Positions 1 to 9,488 of a DNA stretch of 64,000 nucleotides are shown here, one piece after another. Below the pieces are notes generated by a model. The model saw nothing but the letters and a program-made list of their open reading frames with translations, did not search any database and had not been told where the DNA came from. Both the position numbers and the translations under genes were made by a program. Position 1 is the first letter of the stretch, and each line of letters starts with the position of its first letter. This DNA is from Thiobacillus sp. 63-78 (lineage in GTDB: Bacteria; Pseudomonadota; Gammaproteobacteria; Burkholderiales; Thiobacillaceae): positions 159,422-223,421 of the forward strand of contig MKWM01000011.1 in assembly GCA_001899765.1 (NCBI GenBank), read 5' to 3'.

Positions 1-404
1 GCGGCCGTCGTGAGGATTATCCGGAAATCAACCTGATTCCATTCATCGACATCCTGCTCGTCATCGTGATTTTCCTCGCAGTGACCACGACCTATGCGCG
101 CTTTGCAGAACTCAAGATCAATCTGCCCACAAGCAGTGCCGCCCAGACTCCCAATCCACCCAAGCAGATCGAAGTCGCCGTCGCCGAGGACGGTCGCTAC
201 GAGGTCGACAACCAGGTCGTGAGCGATGCGTCGGTCGATGGCCTGGCCACTGCACTGAAGAACGCCGCTGCCAACGAGAACGAGCCCGTGGTGGTGATCA
301 ACGCCGATGCGCGGGCCACCCACCAGTCCGTGGTGAACGTGATGGAAGCGGCGCGCCGTGAGGGCCTGACCCGCATCACCTTTGCCACACAAACCGCCCA
401 GTAG
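1..404 (+). CDS. exbD: Biopolymer transport protein ExbD, 5' end outside window
   Basis: The frame is open from the first bases and ends with TAG at 402-404, so the gene starts upstream of the window. Visible are the end of the short cytoplasmic N-terminus (EINLIPFIDILLVIVIFL), which runs into the single membrane helix, and then a periplasmic domain of about 100 residues. The conserved Asp of the ExbD/TolR helix (PFIDILLV) is present. The family forms the proton channel with ExbB that energises TonB. lpxK follows after 8 bp, a common exbBD-lpxK arrangement in betaproteobacteria, so co-transcription is likely. ExbD is favoured over TolR by the EINLIPFID motif and by the neighbourhood. Confidence 0.9.
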   Translation, partial: GRREDYPEINLIPFIDILLVIVIFLAVTTTYARFAELKINLPTSSAAQTPNPPKQIEVAVAEDGRYEVDNQVVSDASVDGLATALKNAAANENEPVVVINADARATHQSVVNVMEAARREGLTRITFATQTAQ

Positions 405-412
405 CCGGCTTC

Positions 413-1402
413 ATGTTTTTTCTTCGGCATGTCTGGGTACGCACGGGCGTGCTCACCCTGCTGCTTCTGCCATTATCGACACTGTTCGCGGCCGTATCCG
501 GGCTGCGCCGCCTGGCCTATCGATACGGCTGGCTGCGCACAGTATCGGTCGGCGTACCGGTGATCGTGGTCGGTAATATCACGGCCGGCGGCAGCGGCAA
601 GACCCCGCTGGTCATCTGGCTGGCAAACTGGCTGCGCAGCCAGGGTCATCGACCCGGCGTGATCAGTCGCGGCTATGGCGGCACGGCGCGCGGCTGCGTC
701 GAGGTGCAGACCGACAGTGCGCCGGCATGGGTGGGCGACGAGCCCGCGCTGATTCGCCTCAAAACGGAGGCTCCCGTGGTGATCGGGCGCGATCGGGCGG
801 GGGCGGCATGCATGCTGCGGGCGCAGCATCCCGAGGTGGATGTGATCGTCTCCGATGACGGCCTGCAGCATTACCGTCTGCATCGCGACATCGAACTGGC
901 TGTCATCGATGCCGCGACCGGGCTGGGAAATGGCTGGCTGCTGCCGGCCGGCCCGTTGCGCGAACCAAGGAGCCGGCTGCTGGATGTGGATGCAGTCGTC
1001 CAGGTGGTACGGGGAGCCGTTCAGCCGCACGCGCTGGATTCGGTCGTGAGCTGGCGCGCCGATTTCAGTACCGTACAGGCCTACAGGCTGAACGCACCGC
1101 AAGAGAGAAAGATGATGCGCGATCTGCCACGGCACGACTGGCTGGCCGTCACCGGCATTGGCCAGCCGCAGGGGTTTTTTGCCATGCTCGATGCGCACGG
1201 TTTGCGCTACCGCCCGCGCGCATTTCCGGATCATCATGTTTTCCGGCCAGCGGACATCCCTGCCGGCGAGGCGGTGCTGATGACTGAAAAAGACGCGGTA
1301 AAATGCAGGGGCTTCGCCGGGCCGGACTGGTGGGTCGTGGAGTTGGACGTCACCCCCGATCAGGGGTTCGTTCGCTGGCTGGACGCACGCCTCAAACAAT
1401 AG
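413..1402 (+). CDS. lpxK: Tetraacyldisaccharide 4'-kinase LpxK
   Basis: A 329-residue protein, the usual LpxK length. It phosphorylates the 4' position of the lipid A disaccharide at the inner membrane. The N-terminus has a hydrophobic anchor (about residues 8-25), then the P-loop GNITAGGSGKTPLV near residue 60, SRGYGG, and the DDGLQHYRL motif near residue 145, all characteristic of LpxK. A C-terminal MTEKDAVK motif is also present. It starts 8 bp after exbD, and the lipid A/Kdo pathway continues with kdsB downstream. In many relatives the small YcaR/Trm112 gene follows lpxK directly; here a diguanylate cyclase lies between them. Confidence 0.96.
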   Translation: MFFLRHVWVRTGVLTLLLLPLSTLFAAVSGLRRLAYRYGWLRTVSVGVPVIVVGNITAGGSGKTPLVIWLANWLRSQGHRPGVISRGYGGTARGCVEVQTDSAPAWVGDEPALIRLKTEAPVVIGRDRAGAACMLRAQHPEVDVIVSDDGLQHYRLHRDIELAVIDAATGLGNGWLLPAGPLREPRSRLLDVDAVVQVVRGAVQPHALDSVVSWRADFSTVQAYRLNAPQERKMMRDLPRHDWLAVTGIGQPQGFFAMLDAHGLRYRPRAFPDHHVFRPADIPAGEAVLMTEKDAVKCRGFAGPDWWVVELDVTPDQGFVRWLDARLKQ

Positions 1403-1436
1403 CAAAACCGCGGGTGCGCATCTGAGGGAGGGATCG

Positions 1437-2519
1437 ATGGGAATTAAATACTCGGGCTGGAGCGATCGTCGGCATCCCTGCCATTGGGAAGCCGAAAGCG
1501 AAGAAGCCGGCTTCTGGATGCCTGATCGCTCCGAGATCATCACCCAGTTTTTTACCCGCTATCTGTTCTTTTCGCTGGCGGTCATTTATTTCTCCACGCT
1601 GGAGAGTGTGCGTCCGGTGCTGTTCAGCATCGAGCAGCTTCTGCTCGTGCTGGGCGTGTATTTTTTTCTCAATAGCTGGTTTTTCCGGCAGGCGCTGCAG
1701 AAAGTCACGCTGTTGAGGATCCGCAGCGCCATGAGCGCCGATCTGATCATCGTCACCCTGTGCGTGATCCACGATCCCAATCCGATTCCGCCTTCGGCCC
1801 TGGCCTTCCTGATGGTGCTGCTGGGCAACGGCATGCGCTACGGCATGCGCTTGTTCGCCGAAGTGCTGGGCGGCGCGTTTCTGGGCATGGCGATCGCCTT
1901 TGCCCTGCGTTATCGCGCAGGCGGATTCGAAGGGAGTGCGGGCGACGTGTTTTTTGGGGTGTTCTGGGTCACTCTGGCCTTGTACGCTTACATCCTGATG
2001 GGGCGCATCGAAGAACAACGCAGCCAGCTCGATTACCGCAGCCGTTTCGATACGCTGACCGGCCTGCTCAACCGCCATGGTCTTCTGGCGGCGGCAGACA
2101 GCGTCTTCGGCAGGGCGAATGCGGACACCCCGGCCACGGTACTGTTCGCAGACCTGAATCAGTTCAAGGCGGTCAACGATCACTATGGCCATGGTGTGGG
2201 CGACCGTGTGCTGGCCGAATTCGCGCAAATCTTCAATGAATCGGCCGAAATGGGCGTGTGCGGTCGCTGGGGGGGCGATGAATTCGTCGCGCTTCTGCCG
2301 CTGCGTGACGATGCCGCCATCCGGCAGATTTTCGAACGCATCGAGACGCGCACCCGAGTCTGGGGCGCCAGCAACGGCCTGCCGATGGCGGTGAGCCTGG
2401 GTGTCAGCCACGCGCCGCGCGACGGCAACGATCTGGTGACCCTGCTGTCGGTCGCCGACATCCATCTTTATCAAAACAAGTCGCAGCAGTCCGAACCGGC
2501 CGTTGCCTCCCCGTTATAA
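1437..2519 (+). CDS. Membrane-anchored GGDEF diguanylate cyclase
   Basis: A 360-residue protein. Residues about 35-200 contain several hydrophobic segments that look like five or six membrane helices. A GGDEF domain follows, from about residue 200, with [12 protein letters not shown], the metal-binding [12 protein letters not shown] and the active-site loop GRWGGDEF. It should make cyclic di-GMP from two GTP. No RxxD inhibitory site is visible just before GGDEF (the sequence there is EMGVCGRW), so product inhibition through that site is probably absent. A GGGAGGG ribosome-binding site precedes the ATG. The sensory input is unknown. It interrupts the lpxK-ycaR-kdsB order. Confidence 0.9.
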   Translation: MGIKYSGWSDRRHPCHWEAESEEAGFWMPDRSEIITQFFTRYLFFSLAVIYFSTLESVRPVLFSIEQLLLVLGVYFFLNSWFFRQALQKVTLLRIRSAMSADLIIVTLCVIHDPNPIPPSALAFLMVLLGNGMRYGMRLFAEVLGGAFLGMAIAFALRYRAGGFEGSAGDVFFGVFWVTLALYAYILMGRIEEQRSQLDYRSRFDTLTGLLNRHGLLAAADSVFGRANADTPATVLFADLNQFKAVNDHYGHGVGDRVLAEFAQIFNESAEMGVCGRWGGDEFVALLPLRDDAAIRQIFERIETRTRVWGASNGLPMAVSLGVSHAPRDGNDLVTLLSVADIHLYQNKSQQSEPAVASPL

Positions 2520-2533
2520 CAGGACATCTCCCA

Positions 2534-2719
2534 ATGAACCCCAAGCTTCTCGAAATTCTGGTCTGTCCGGTCTGCAAGGGCCCGCTCGAGTGGAAGAAGC
2601 CCGCGCATGAACTGGTATGCCGGGCCTGCCGCCTGGCCTATCCCATTCGCGACGACATTCCCGTGATGCTGCCGGAAGAGGCGCGCGCACTGTCGCCCGA
2701 CGAGATTCACGGCAAATAA
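2534..2719 (+). CDS. ycaR: Trm112/YcaR family small zinc-ribbon protein
   Basis: A 61-residue protein with the pattern [16 protein letters not shown] ... [21 protein letters not shown], a zinc-ribbon-like fold with CxxC and CxxC pairs. This is the Trm112p-like family found next to kdsB and lpxK in many proteobacteria. Its exact role in bacteria is unsettled; the eukaryotic relative activates methyltransferases. It lies 6 bp before kdsB and is probably in the same transcript. Confidence 0.93.
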   Translation: MNPKLLEILVCPVCKGPLEWKKPAHELVCRACRLAYPIRDDIPVMLPEEARALSPDEIHGK

Positions 2720-2725
2720 TCTCCG

Positions 2726-3496
2726 ATGCGATCAGGCATGCATTTCCGCGTCGTGATTCCCGCGCGATATGCGTCGAGCCGTCTGCCGGGCAAGCCGCTG
2801 GCGGATATCGGCGGGCGCCCGATGGTGCTGCACGTGCTGGAGCGTGCCTTGCAGGCAGGCGCCGAATCGGTAACGGTGGCCACTGACGATGTCCGCGTGC
2901 AACGGGTGGTCGAAGCAGCCGGCTATCAGGCCTTGCTGACTTCGCCGGACCATCAGTCGGGCACCGAACGCCTGGTCGAAGTCGCCGAGACCCTGGACTG
3001 GCCGGATGACGCCCTGGTGGTGAACGTGCAGGGCGATGAGCCGCTCATCGATCCGGCGCTGATCCGCGAAGCTGCGCGTCAACTGGTGCTGCACGACGAT
3101 GCGGTTATGGCCACGCTGGCGCACCCGATCCACGATCATGCCGACTTCGTCAATCCCAACGTCGTCAAGGTCGTGCCCGACGAAGCCGGCTATGCGCTGT
3201 ATTTCAGCCGTGCGCCCATCCCCTGGCCGCGCGACGCATTTTCTGCCCGGCAACCCATGCCGCATGAATTCGGCGCGTTGCGCCACATCGGCCTGTATGC
3301 CTACCGTGCCGGTTTCCTGCGTATCTATGCTAGCCTTGGCCGGTCGCCGCTGGAACGTCATGAGATGCTCGAGCAGCTTCGAGTGCTATGGCATGGCTAC
3401 CGCATCAGCCTGGGCGTGACACCGATCGCGCCGGCTCCCGGCGTCGATACGCCGGAAGATCTGGAGCGGGTACGCGCGCTGTTTCAGGCTGCATAG
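2726..3496 (+). CDS. kdsB: 3-deoxy-manno-octulosonate cytidylyltransferase KdsB
   Basis: A 256-residue protein. It activates Kdo with CTP to CMP-Kdo for inner-core LPS synthesis. Key motifs are [17 protein letters not shown] (nucleotide-binding N-terminus), [15 protein letters not shown] and HIGLYAYR, typical of KdsB. The start may be ATG 2726 or ATG 2738 ([10 protein letters not shown]); the second fits the family better, and the first adds four residues. It lies 6 bp after the Trm112-like gene. Confidence 0.96.
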   Translation: MRSGMHFRVVIPARYASSRLPGKPLADIGGRPMVLHVLERALQAGAESVTVATDDVRVQRVVEAAGYQALLTSPDHQSGTERLVEVAETLDWPDDALVVNVQGDEPLIDPALIREAARQLVLHDDAVMATLAHPIHDHADFVNPNVVKVVPDEAGYALYFSRAPIPWPRDAFSARQPMPHEFGALRHIGLYAYRAGFLRIYASLGRSPLERHEMLEQLRVLWHGYRISLGVTPIAPAPGVDTPEDLERVRALFQAA

Positions 3497-3572
3497 CAGC
3501 CTCTTGAATCCGTCAATAAAATTTTTTAAGTGTTGTTCGAATCGCGCTTGGCTTAGGCTAGGGCGGTTTTGA

Positions 3573-4253
<681 letters not shown>

Positions 4254-4289
4254 TTGAGACCACGCTGATTCGAACAGGCTGATTGTCCG

Positions 4290-4655
4290 ATGCCGCAGCA
4301 GATTCATCCGATGACCGACACCGAGCGCTGGATCGTCTCCAGCGCGGTGAAGGAACGCTACGGCCGCGACGTCGAGATTCAGGACGTCGAAACCGAGATT
4401 CGCCTGTACATCGATGATCGCGAGTTGACACTGTGTCCGGGCTTCTACTGGAACGAGCACGGCTGTCACTTCGTGTTGTCGAAGACGGGCGATTCGCGCT
4501 ATCGCAGCATGTTTTTCTATCGGGTCCGCGACCGCTTCAGTACCGGGCGCGAGGAATACGACGATATCGGCGACTGTGTCACCATGCTGCTGAAAATGCA
4601 GGCCGACGAGGAAGTTCAGCGTCTGGCCGGGAGCGAGGCGTCCGGCAATAGTTAA
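4290..4655 (+). CDS. Conserved hypothetical protein, 121 aa
   Basis: A small soluble acidic protein with no signal peptide or membrane segment. It contains DTERWIVSSAVKERYG, YIDDRELTLCPGFYWNEHGC and FSTGREEYDDIGDCVTMLLK. I do not recognise a named domain. The coding pattern is good, with frame-consistent GC3. It sits between adk and a strong terminator and probably ends the lpxK-adk transcript. A second in-frame ATG lies at 4311. Confidence 0.75.
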   Translation: MPQQIHPMTDTERWIVSSAVKERYGRDVEIQDVETEIRLYIDDRELTLCPGFYWNEHGCHFVLSKTGDSRYRSMFFYRVRDRFSTGREEYDDIGDCVTMLLKMQADEEVQRLAGSEASGNS

Positions 4656-4660
4656 AACCA

Positions 4661-4699
4661 AGCCAGCACTGTTTTCAATTAACACAGTGCTGGCTTTTT
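4661..4699 (+). terminator. Rho-independent terminator
   Basis: Perfect 12-bp arms (AGCCAGCACTGT at 4661-4672 and ACAGTGCTGGCT at 4683-4694) are followed by a run of T. It ends the transcript that includes adk and the 121-residue gene and separates it from pfp. Confidence 0.9.
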
Positions 4700-4755
4700 G
4701 TTATGCCGTTCCGGCTCGCCGGATTTCATCAAGAAAATATAAGGGAAGCACCAAC

Positions 4756-6012
4756 ATGGCGAAAAAAATGAACGCCTTCTATGCACAGTCCGGTGGCGTG
4801 ACCGCGGTCATCAACGCCTCGGCCTGCGGCGTGATCGAAACCGCGCGCAAGCACAAGGACAAGATCGGCAAGGTCTACGCCGGCCGCAACGGCATCATCG
4901 GCGCGCTCACCGAAGACCTGATCGACACCACCAAGGAATCCGCCACCGCGATCGCCGCACTGCGTTCCACGCCGTCGGGCGCGTTCGGCTCGTGCCGCTT
5001 CAAGCTGAAGTCGCTGGAGGCCAACAAGCGCGAATACGAACGCCTGATCGAGGTGTTCAAGGCGCACAACATCGGCTACTTCTTCTACAACGGCGGCGGC
5101 GACTCGGCCGACACCTGCTTCAAGGTCAGCCAGTTGTCCGAGCAGATGGGCTATCCCATCCAGGCCATCCACGTGCCGAAGACCGTCGACAACGACCTGC
5201 CGATCACCGACTGCTGCCCGGGTTTCGGCTCGGTCGCCAAATACATCGCGGTGTCCGCGCTGGAAGCCAGCTTCGACGTGCGCTCGATGGCCAAGACCTC
5301 GACCAAGGTGTTCGTACTCGAAGTGATGGGCCGTCACGCCGGCTGGATCGCCGCCGCCGGCGGCCTGATCGAGGATCAGGGCATTCCGGTGGTGATCCTG
5401 TTTCCCGAGATCGAGTTTGATCAGAAGAAATTTCTCGCCCGCGTCGACAAGCTGGTGAAGGAACACGGCTACTGCACCGTGGTGGTGTCCGAAGGCTGCC
5501 ATTACCCGGACGGCCGCTTCCTCGCCGAGCAGGGCACCCGCGATGCCTTCGGCCACGCGCAACTGGGCGGCGCCGCCCCGGTGGTCGCCAACATGATCAA
5601 GGACGCGCTCGGCCACAAGTTCCACTGGGCGGTCGCCGACTATCTGCAGCGCGCCGCGCGCCACATCGCCTCGAAGACCGACGTCAAACAGGCCTACGAG
5701 CTGGGCAAGAAGGCGGTCGAACTGGCGATCAAGGGGTACAACTCGGTCATGCCCACGGTCGACCGTCTGTCCGATTCGCCTTACAAGTACAAGATCGGCA
5801 TGGCGCCGCTGTCCAAGGTCGCCAACGTCGAGAAGTTCATGCCGCGCGACTACATTACCCGGGACGGCTTCGGCATCACGGAAAAGTGCAAGCGCTATCT
5901 GGTGCCGCTGATCCAGGGCGAGGACTATCCGAAGTACAAGGACGGCCTGCCGGTGTACGTGACGTTGAAGAACATTGCGGTGGCGAAGAAGCTGCCGACG
6001 TTCAAGCTCTGA
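4756..6012 (+). CDS. pfp: Pyrophosphate-dependent 6-phosphofructokinase
   Basis: A 418-residue phosphofructokinase family protein. The N-terminus has AQSGGVTAVINASACG, then FFYNGGGDSADT and the catalytic PKTVDNDLPITD, with the later GRHAGWIAA. The GGDS after the glycine-rich loop, instead of GGDG, fits the PPi-using group known from methanotrophs and thiobacilli (family knowledge, recalled). The enzyme runs reversibly between fructose-6-P plus PPi and fructose-1,6-bisP plus Pi, and in some autotrophs also acts on sedoheptulose phosphates of the Calvin cycle. The start ATG 4756 has an upstream AAGGGAAG. The nearby H+-pyrophosphatase suggests a PPi-based energy module. Confidence 0.92.
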   Translation: MAKKMNAFYAQSGGVTAVINASACGVIETARKHKDKIGKVYAGRNGIIGALTEDLIDTTKESATAIAALRSTPSGAFGSCRFKLKSLEANKREYERLIEVFKAHNIGYFFYNGGGDSADTCFKVSQLSEQMGYPIQAIHVPKTVDNDLPITDCCPGFGSVAKYIAVSALEASFDVRSMAKTSTKVFVLEVMGRHAGWIAAAGGLIEDQGIPVVILFPEIEFDQKKFLARVDKLVKEHGYCTVVVSEGCHYPDGRFLAEQGTRDAFGHAQLGGAAPVVANMIKDALGHKFHWAVADYLQRAARHIASKTDVKQAYELGKKAVELAIKGYNSVMPTVDRLSDSPYKYKIGMAPLSKVANVEKFMPRDYITRDGFGITEKCKRYLVPLIQGEDYPKYKDGLPVYVTLKNIAVAKKLPTFKL

Positions 6013-6128
6013 TAGGGATCAGGATTCAGGGGCCAGGGGTCAGGGAAGGTGCGGCTGCGCCGCGCATTGAATCGAGGAACGCGGGCGTGCCCGCTCATTC
6101 CCTGAATCCCGACCCCTGGCCCCTCAAA
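6013..6128 (+). repeat. Long inverted intergenic repeat, family A copy 1
   Basis: Arm AGGGGCCAGGGGTC at 6028-6041 pairs with GACCCCTGGCCCCT at 6111-6124, and a second GGATTCAGG/CCTGAATCC pair flanks it, giving a roughly 97-nt hairpin. The loop is not conserved with copy 2 at 41076-41185. The two copies share the GGGGCCAGG and CAGGATTCAGGG arm sequences, so this is a dispersed family. It fills almost the whole gap between pfp and the next gene. Confidence 0.85.
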
Positions 6129-6130
6129 AA

Positions 6131-6343
6131 ATGACACTCGACCGCGCCAGACAACTGCTCAAGGTACAGGCCGACTTCGGCGGCTTCTACAACGGCAATT
6201 CAGCCAAGCTGATCCTGTCCGAGGTGCAGCGTGAGCATGGACAGGATGCGGTCGATCAGCTCATCCGGGATCTTGAGCTTGACCGGATATTCGGGTTCGA
6301 GCCCGGCACCCGATTCGAGGGTGGGCTGGCAATGGGTAAATAG
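6131..6343 (+). CDS. Small conserved hypothetical protein, 70 aa
   Basis: A 70-residue soluble protein beginning [31 protein letters not shown] (first part only described here), with a helical centre and a C-terminus [13 protein letters not shown] do not recognise a domain. It sits between the PPi-phosphofructokinase and the H+-pyrophosphatase in the same direction. A link to PPi metabolism is only a guess from position. Confidence 0.6.
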   Translation: MTLDRARQLLKVQADFGGFYNGNSAKLILSEVQREHGQDAVDQLIRDLELDRIFGFEPGTRFEGGLAMGK

Positions 6344-6407
6344 GTGGGCGGCAGCCCCGGTTGCCGTTTTATTTTCGGGCGTAGTAACAACGATACAAGG
6401 AGTCGTG

Positions 6408-8450
6408 ATGGAGACGCAGTTGATGTGGATTGTGGCCAGTGCCGTGCTGGCCCTGTTATACGGAGTGCTGTCGATCGGCTGGATTCTGAAAAAACCGGCC
6501 GGCAATTCGCGCATGCAGGAAATCGCGCTGGCGGTGCAGCAGGGGGCGCAGGCGTATCTCAACCGCCAGTACACCACCATCGGCATGGTGGGCGTGGTGC
6601 TGTTTGTGGCCTTGTGGCTGGCACTTGGCAGCTACACCGCGATCGGCTTCCTGATCGGTGCGGTGCTTTCCGGCGCGGCGGGCTTCATCGGCATGAACGT
6701 GTCGGTGCGTGCCAACGTGCGTACCGCCGAAGCGGCGTCGCACGGCCTGAATGCGGCGCTCAACGTCGCCTTCAAGGGCGGCGCCATCACCGGCATGCTG
6801 GTGGTCGGGCTCGGTCTCCTGGGCGTGGCCGGTTACTACGCCGTGCTGACCGCGATGGGATCGAGCAGTGAAGAAGCGATCCATGCGCTGGTCGGACTCG
6901 GCTTCGGCGGCTCGCTGATTTCCATCTTCGCGCGTCTCGGCGGCGGCATCTTCACCAAGGGTGCCGACGTTGGCGCCGACCTGGTGGGCAAGGTCGAAGC
7001 CGGCATCCCCGAGGACGATCCGCGCAACCCGGCGGTGATTGCCGACAACGTCGGCGACAACGTCGGCGACTGCGCCGGTATGGCGGCCGACCTGTTCGAA
7101 ACCTATGCAGTGACGCTGGTCGCCACCATGCTGCTGGGCGTGCTGATGGCGGGCCAGGCGGGCAGCGGCGCGGTGATCTACCCGCTGGCGCTGGGCGCGG
7201 TGTCGATCATCGCCTCCATCGTCGGTTCGTTCTTCGTCAAGGCACGCGAAGGCGGCAAGATCATGAATGCGCTGTATCGCGGTCTCGCGGTGGCGGGCGG
7301 CCTGAGCCTGATCGCCTTCTACCCGGTGACGACGATGCTGATCGGCGACGGCCTGCAGATGAACGATGGTTCGGTGATCCCGGCGATGAATCTGTATTAC
7401 GCCGCACTGATCGGTCTCGGCCTCACCGCCGCGATGGTCGTCATCACCGAGTACTACACTGCGACCGAGTACGCGCCGGTGCGCCACATTGCGCAGGCCT
7501 CGACTACCGGTCACGGCACCAACATCATTGCCGGTCTCGGTGTGTCGATGAAATCCACCGCGGCGCCGGTACTGGCCGTGTGTCTGGCGATCTGGGCTTC
7601 GTATGAGCTGGCCGGTCTGTATGGCATCGCCGTCGCTGCCACGGCGATGTTGTCGATGACCGGTATCATCGTCGCGCTCGACGCTTACGGCCCGATCACC
7701 GATAACGCCGGCGGCATCGCCGAAATGGCCGAACTGCCGAGCGCCATCCGCGACATCACCGATCCGCTCGACGCCGTGGGTAACACCACCAAGGCGGTGA
7801 CCAAAGGCTACGCCATCGGCTCGGCCGGCCTCGCCGCGCTGGTGCTGTTCGCCGACTACACGCATGCGCTGCAGGCCAAGACCGGCGGCGTCACGCTGTT
7901 CGATCTGTCCGACCACATGGTCATCATCGGCCTCTTCATCGGCGGCATGGTGCCCTATCTGTTCGGTGCGATGGGCATGGAAGCGGTCGGCCGCGCAGCC
8001 GGTTCGGTGGTGGTCGAAGTGCGCCGCCAGTTCAAGGAAATCCCCGGCATCATGGCGGGCACGGCCAAGCCTGATTATTCGCGCGCGGTCGACATGCTGA
8101 CCAAGGCGGCGATCAAGGAAATGATCGTGCCGTCGCTGCTGCCGGTGCTGGTTCCGGTGCTGGTCGGCCTGATCCTCGGACCCAAGGCGCTCGGCGGTGT
8201 GCTGCTCGGCACCATCATCACCGGTATTTTCGTGGCGATTTCGATGACCACCGGCGGCGGTGCATGGGACAACGCCAAGAAGTACATCGAGGAAGGCAAC
8301 TTCGGCGGTAAGGGATCGGAAGCGCACAAGGCCGCCGTCACCGGCGACACCGTGGGCGATCCCTACAAGGACACCGCCGGTCCAGCCGTCAACCCGCTGA
8401 TCAAGATCATCAACATCGTGGCGTTGCTGATCGTACCGTTGATTGGGTGA
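6408..8450 (+). CDS. hppA: Membrane H+-translocating inorganic pyrophosphatase
   Basis: A 680-residue polytopic protein that couples PPi hydrolysis to proton transport across the inner membrane. The substrate-binding segment has [20 protein letters not shown] and [19 protein letters not shown]. The later stretch [16 protein letters not shown] carries Lys where K+-dependent members have Ala, so this is the K+-independent class. The start is ATG 6408, preceded by AAGGAG; the upstream in-frame extension overlaps the 70-residue gene and is unlikely. Next to the PPi-phosphofructokinase, it can recover or supply PPi energy. Confidence 0.96.
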   Translation: METQLMWIVASAVLALLYGVLSIGWILKKPAGNSRMQEIALAVQQGAQAYLNRQYTTIGMVGVVLFVALWLALGSYTAIGFLIGAVLSGAAGFIGMNVSVRANVRTAEAASHGLNAALNVAFKGGAITGMLVVGLGLLGVAGYYAVLTAMGSSSEEAIHALVGLGFGGSLISIFARLGGGIFTKGADVGADLVGKVEAGIPEDDPRNPAVIADNVGDNVGDCAGMAADLFETYAVTLVATMLLGVLMAGQAGSGAVIYPLALGAVSIIASIVGSFFVKAREGGKIMNALYRGLAVAGGLSLIAFYPVTTMLIGDGLQMNDGSVIPAMNLYYAALIGLGLTAAMVVITEYYTATEYAPVRHIAQASTTGHGTNIIAGLGVSMKSTAAPVLAVCLAIWASYELAGLYGIAVAATAMLSMTGIIVALDAYGPITDNAGGIAEMAELPSAIRDITDPLDAVGNTTKAVTKGYAIGSAGLAALVLFADYTHALQAKTGGVTLFDLSDHMVIIGLFIGGMVPYLFGAMGMEAVGRAAGSVVVEVRRQFKEIPGIMAGTAKPDYSRAVDMLTKAAIKEMIVPSLLPVLVPVLVGLILGPKALGGVLLGTIITGIFVAISMTTGGGAWDNAKKYIEEGNFGGKGSEAHKAAVTGDTVGDPYKDTAGPAVNPLIKIINIVALLIVPLIG

Positions 8451-8469
8451 ATTGCGTTAAACTTCGCCG

Positions 8470-8501
8470 CCATGCCTTCCCGCGTGTCAGGGAGGGCATG
8501 G
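8470..8501 (+). other. Hairpin downstream of hppA
   Basis: Arms CCATGCCTTCCC (8470-8481) and GGGAGGGCATGG (8490-8501) pair over 12 bp with one G-T pair. There is no T run, so it may be an mRNA-end stabiliser or a weak terminator rather than a classical one. Confidence 0.5.
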
Positions 8502-8546
8502 CAGAGCGAGCAATCGCGCACATTCAATCAAACAAAAGGAGGGGAC

Positions 8547-8753
8547 ATGGCAAAAAACGTCGGTGGTGCTGATCGTATTGTCCGCGCAGTAATCGGAATC
8601 GCGCTCATTGGGTATGCGATGTCGAATTTGCCGGGCGCCGAGAACTGGATGGTTCCAGCGGGTATCGTGGGTTTTGTTGTCCTGCTGACCGCCATCTTCG
8701 GATTTTGTCCGGCCTACCTGCCGTTCGGCATCAAAACCTGCAAAACCAAATAA
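8547..8753 (+). CDS. DUF2892 (YgaP-like) membrane protein
   Basis: A 68-residue protein: [20 protein letters not shown], a first helix, a short turn, a second helix ([19 protein letters not shown]), then [12 protein letters not shown]. This is the DUF2892 pattern, the membrane part of YgaP-type rhodaneses, here standing alone. The two Cys at the C-terminal end are typical. A strong AGGAGGGG precedes ATG 8547, and a terminator follows directly, so it is probably monocistronic. Confidence 0.85.
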   Translation: MAKNVGGADRIVRAVIGIALIGYAMSNLPGAENWMVPAGIVGFVVLLTAIFGFCPAYLPFGIKTCKTK

Positions 8754-8779
8754 ACTTTCGCCTTTCTGTGGAGTCATGC

Positions 8780-8809
8780 AAAGTGCGCCTTTCAGGCGCA
8801 CTTTTTTTT
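8780..8809 (+). terminator. Rho-independent terminator
   Basis: Stem AGTGCGCCT / AGGCGCACT with a TTC loop (8782-8802) is followed by eight T. It ends the DUF2892 gene and lies only about 10 bp before the lolA start. Confidence 0.93.
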
Positions 8810-8818
8810 GGAGTCCTC

Positions 8819-9427
8819 ATGCGTTTATTGTTCCTGCTGTTCACGCTGGCTCTCACCGGCGTTACTCATGCCGCCGGCATCGACCGCCTGAAAGCCTTTA
8901 TCCACGGCGCCAGGACGGCCGAGGCGGACTTCGTCCAGACCGTTTCCGACAAGAATGGCCGAGTCACCCAGCAGGCCAGCGGGCAGATGGCATTTGCCCG
9001 GCCCGGTAAATTCCGCTGGGACTACCACGCACCCTATGAGCAAGTGATCGTCGGTGACGGCAGCAAGCTCTGGCTGTACGACGCCGACCTCGATCAGGTC
9101 ACCGTCAAACCACTCGGCGATATGATCGCGGGCACGCCCGCTGCCCTGCTGGCCGGCGACAACGCCATCGAAAAATATTTCAGCCTGAAAAACGCAGGCG
9201 ACAGCGACGGTCTGGAGTGGCTGGAGGCTACGCCCAAGAACCGTGATACCACCTTCGAGCGCATCCGCATGGGCTTCAAGGGCGATATCCTGGTGCAGAT
9301 GGAACTGTTCGACCAGTTCGGTCAGCACACCACGCTCAAGCTGACGCATTTCGTGCGCAATCCGTCCATTGCGCCGTCGCGCTTCACCTTCACCCCGCCG
9401 AAAGGGGCGGATGTGATTGGGGAATAG
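8819..9427 (+). CDS. lolA: Outer-membrane lipoprotein carrier protein LolA
   Basis: A 202-residue periplasmic chaperone that carries lipoproteins from LolCDE to LolB. A signal peptide is visible ([18 protein letters not shown], cleavage after Ala18). The mature part has [24 protein letters not shown] and the C-terminal beta-sheet motif [14 protein letters not shown], diagnostic for LolA. ATG 8819 was chosen because the signal peptide starts there. rarA follows, as in many proteobacteria (lolA-rarA pair). Confidence 0.95.
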   Translation: MRLLFLLFTLALTGVTHAAGIDRLKAFIHGARTAEADFVQTVSDKNGRVTQQASGQMAFARPGKFRWDYHAPYEQVIVGDGSKLWLYDADLDQVTVKPLGDMIAGTPAALLAGDNAIEKYFSLKNAGDSDGLEWLEATPKNRDTTFERIRMGFKGDILVQMELFDQFGQHTTLKLTHFVRNPSIAPSRFTFTPPKGADVIGE

Positions 9428-9488
9428 TGAGTGGTGAACCGCTTACTGCTCACCGCTTCCGGCTTGCCAATGTGATAATTGGGGACAA

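Noticed and set aside
3524-3560. A GTTCGAATC sequence resembling a tRNA T-loop
   Set aside because: No acceptor stem, anticodon arm or CCA end can be folded around it.
6456-8327. A 623-residue minus-strand frame opposite hppA
   Set aside because: His/Gln/Arg-rich composition and no start signal; the plus strand encodes a textbook pyrophosphatase.
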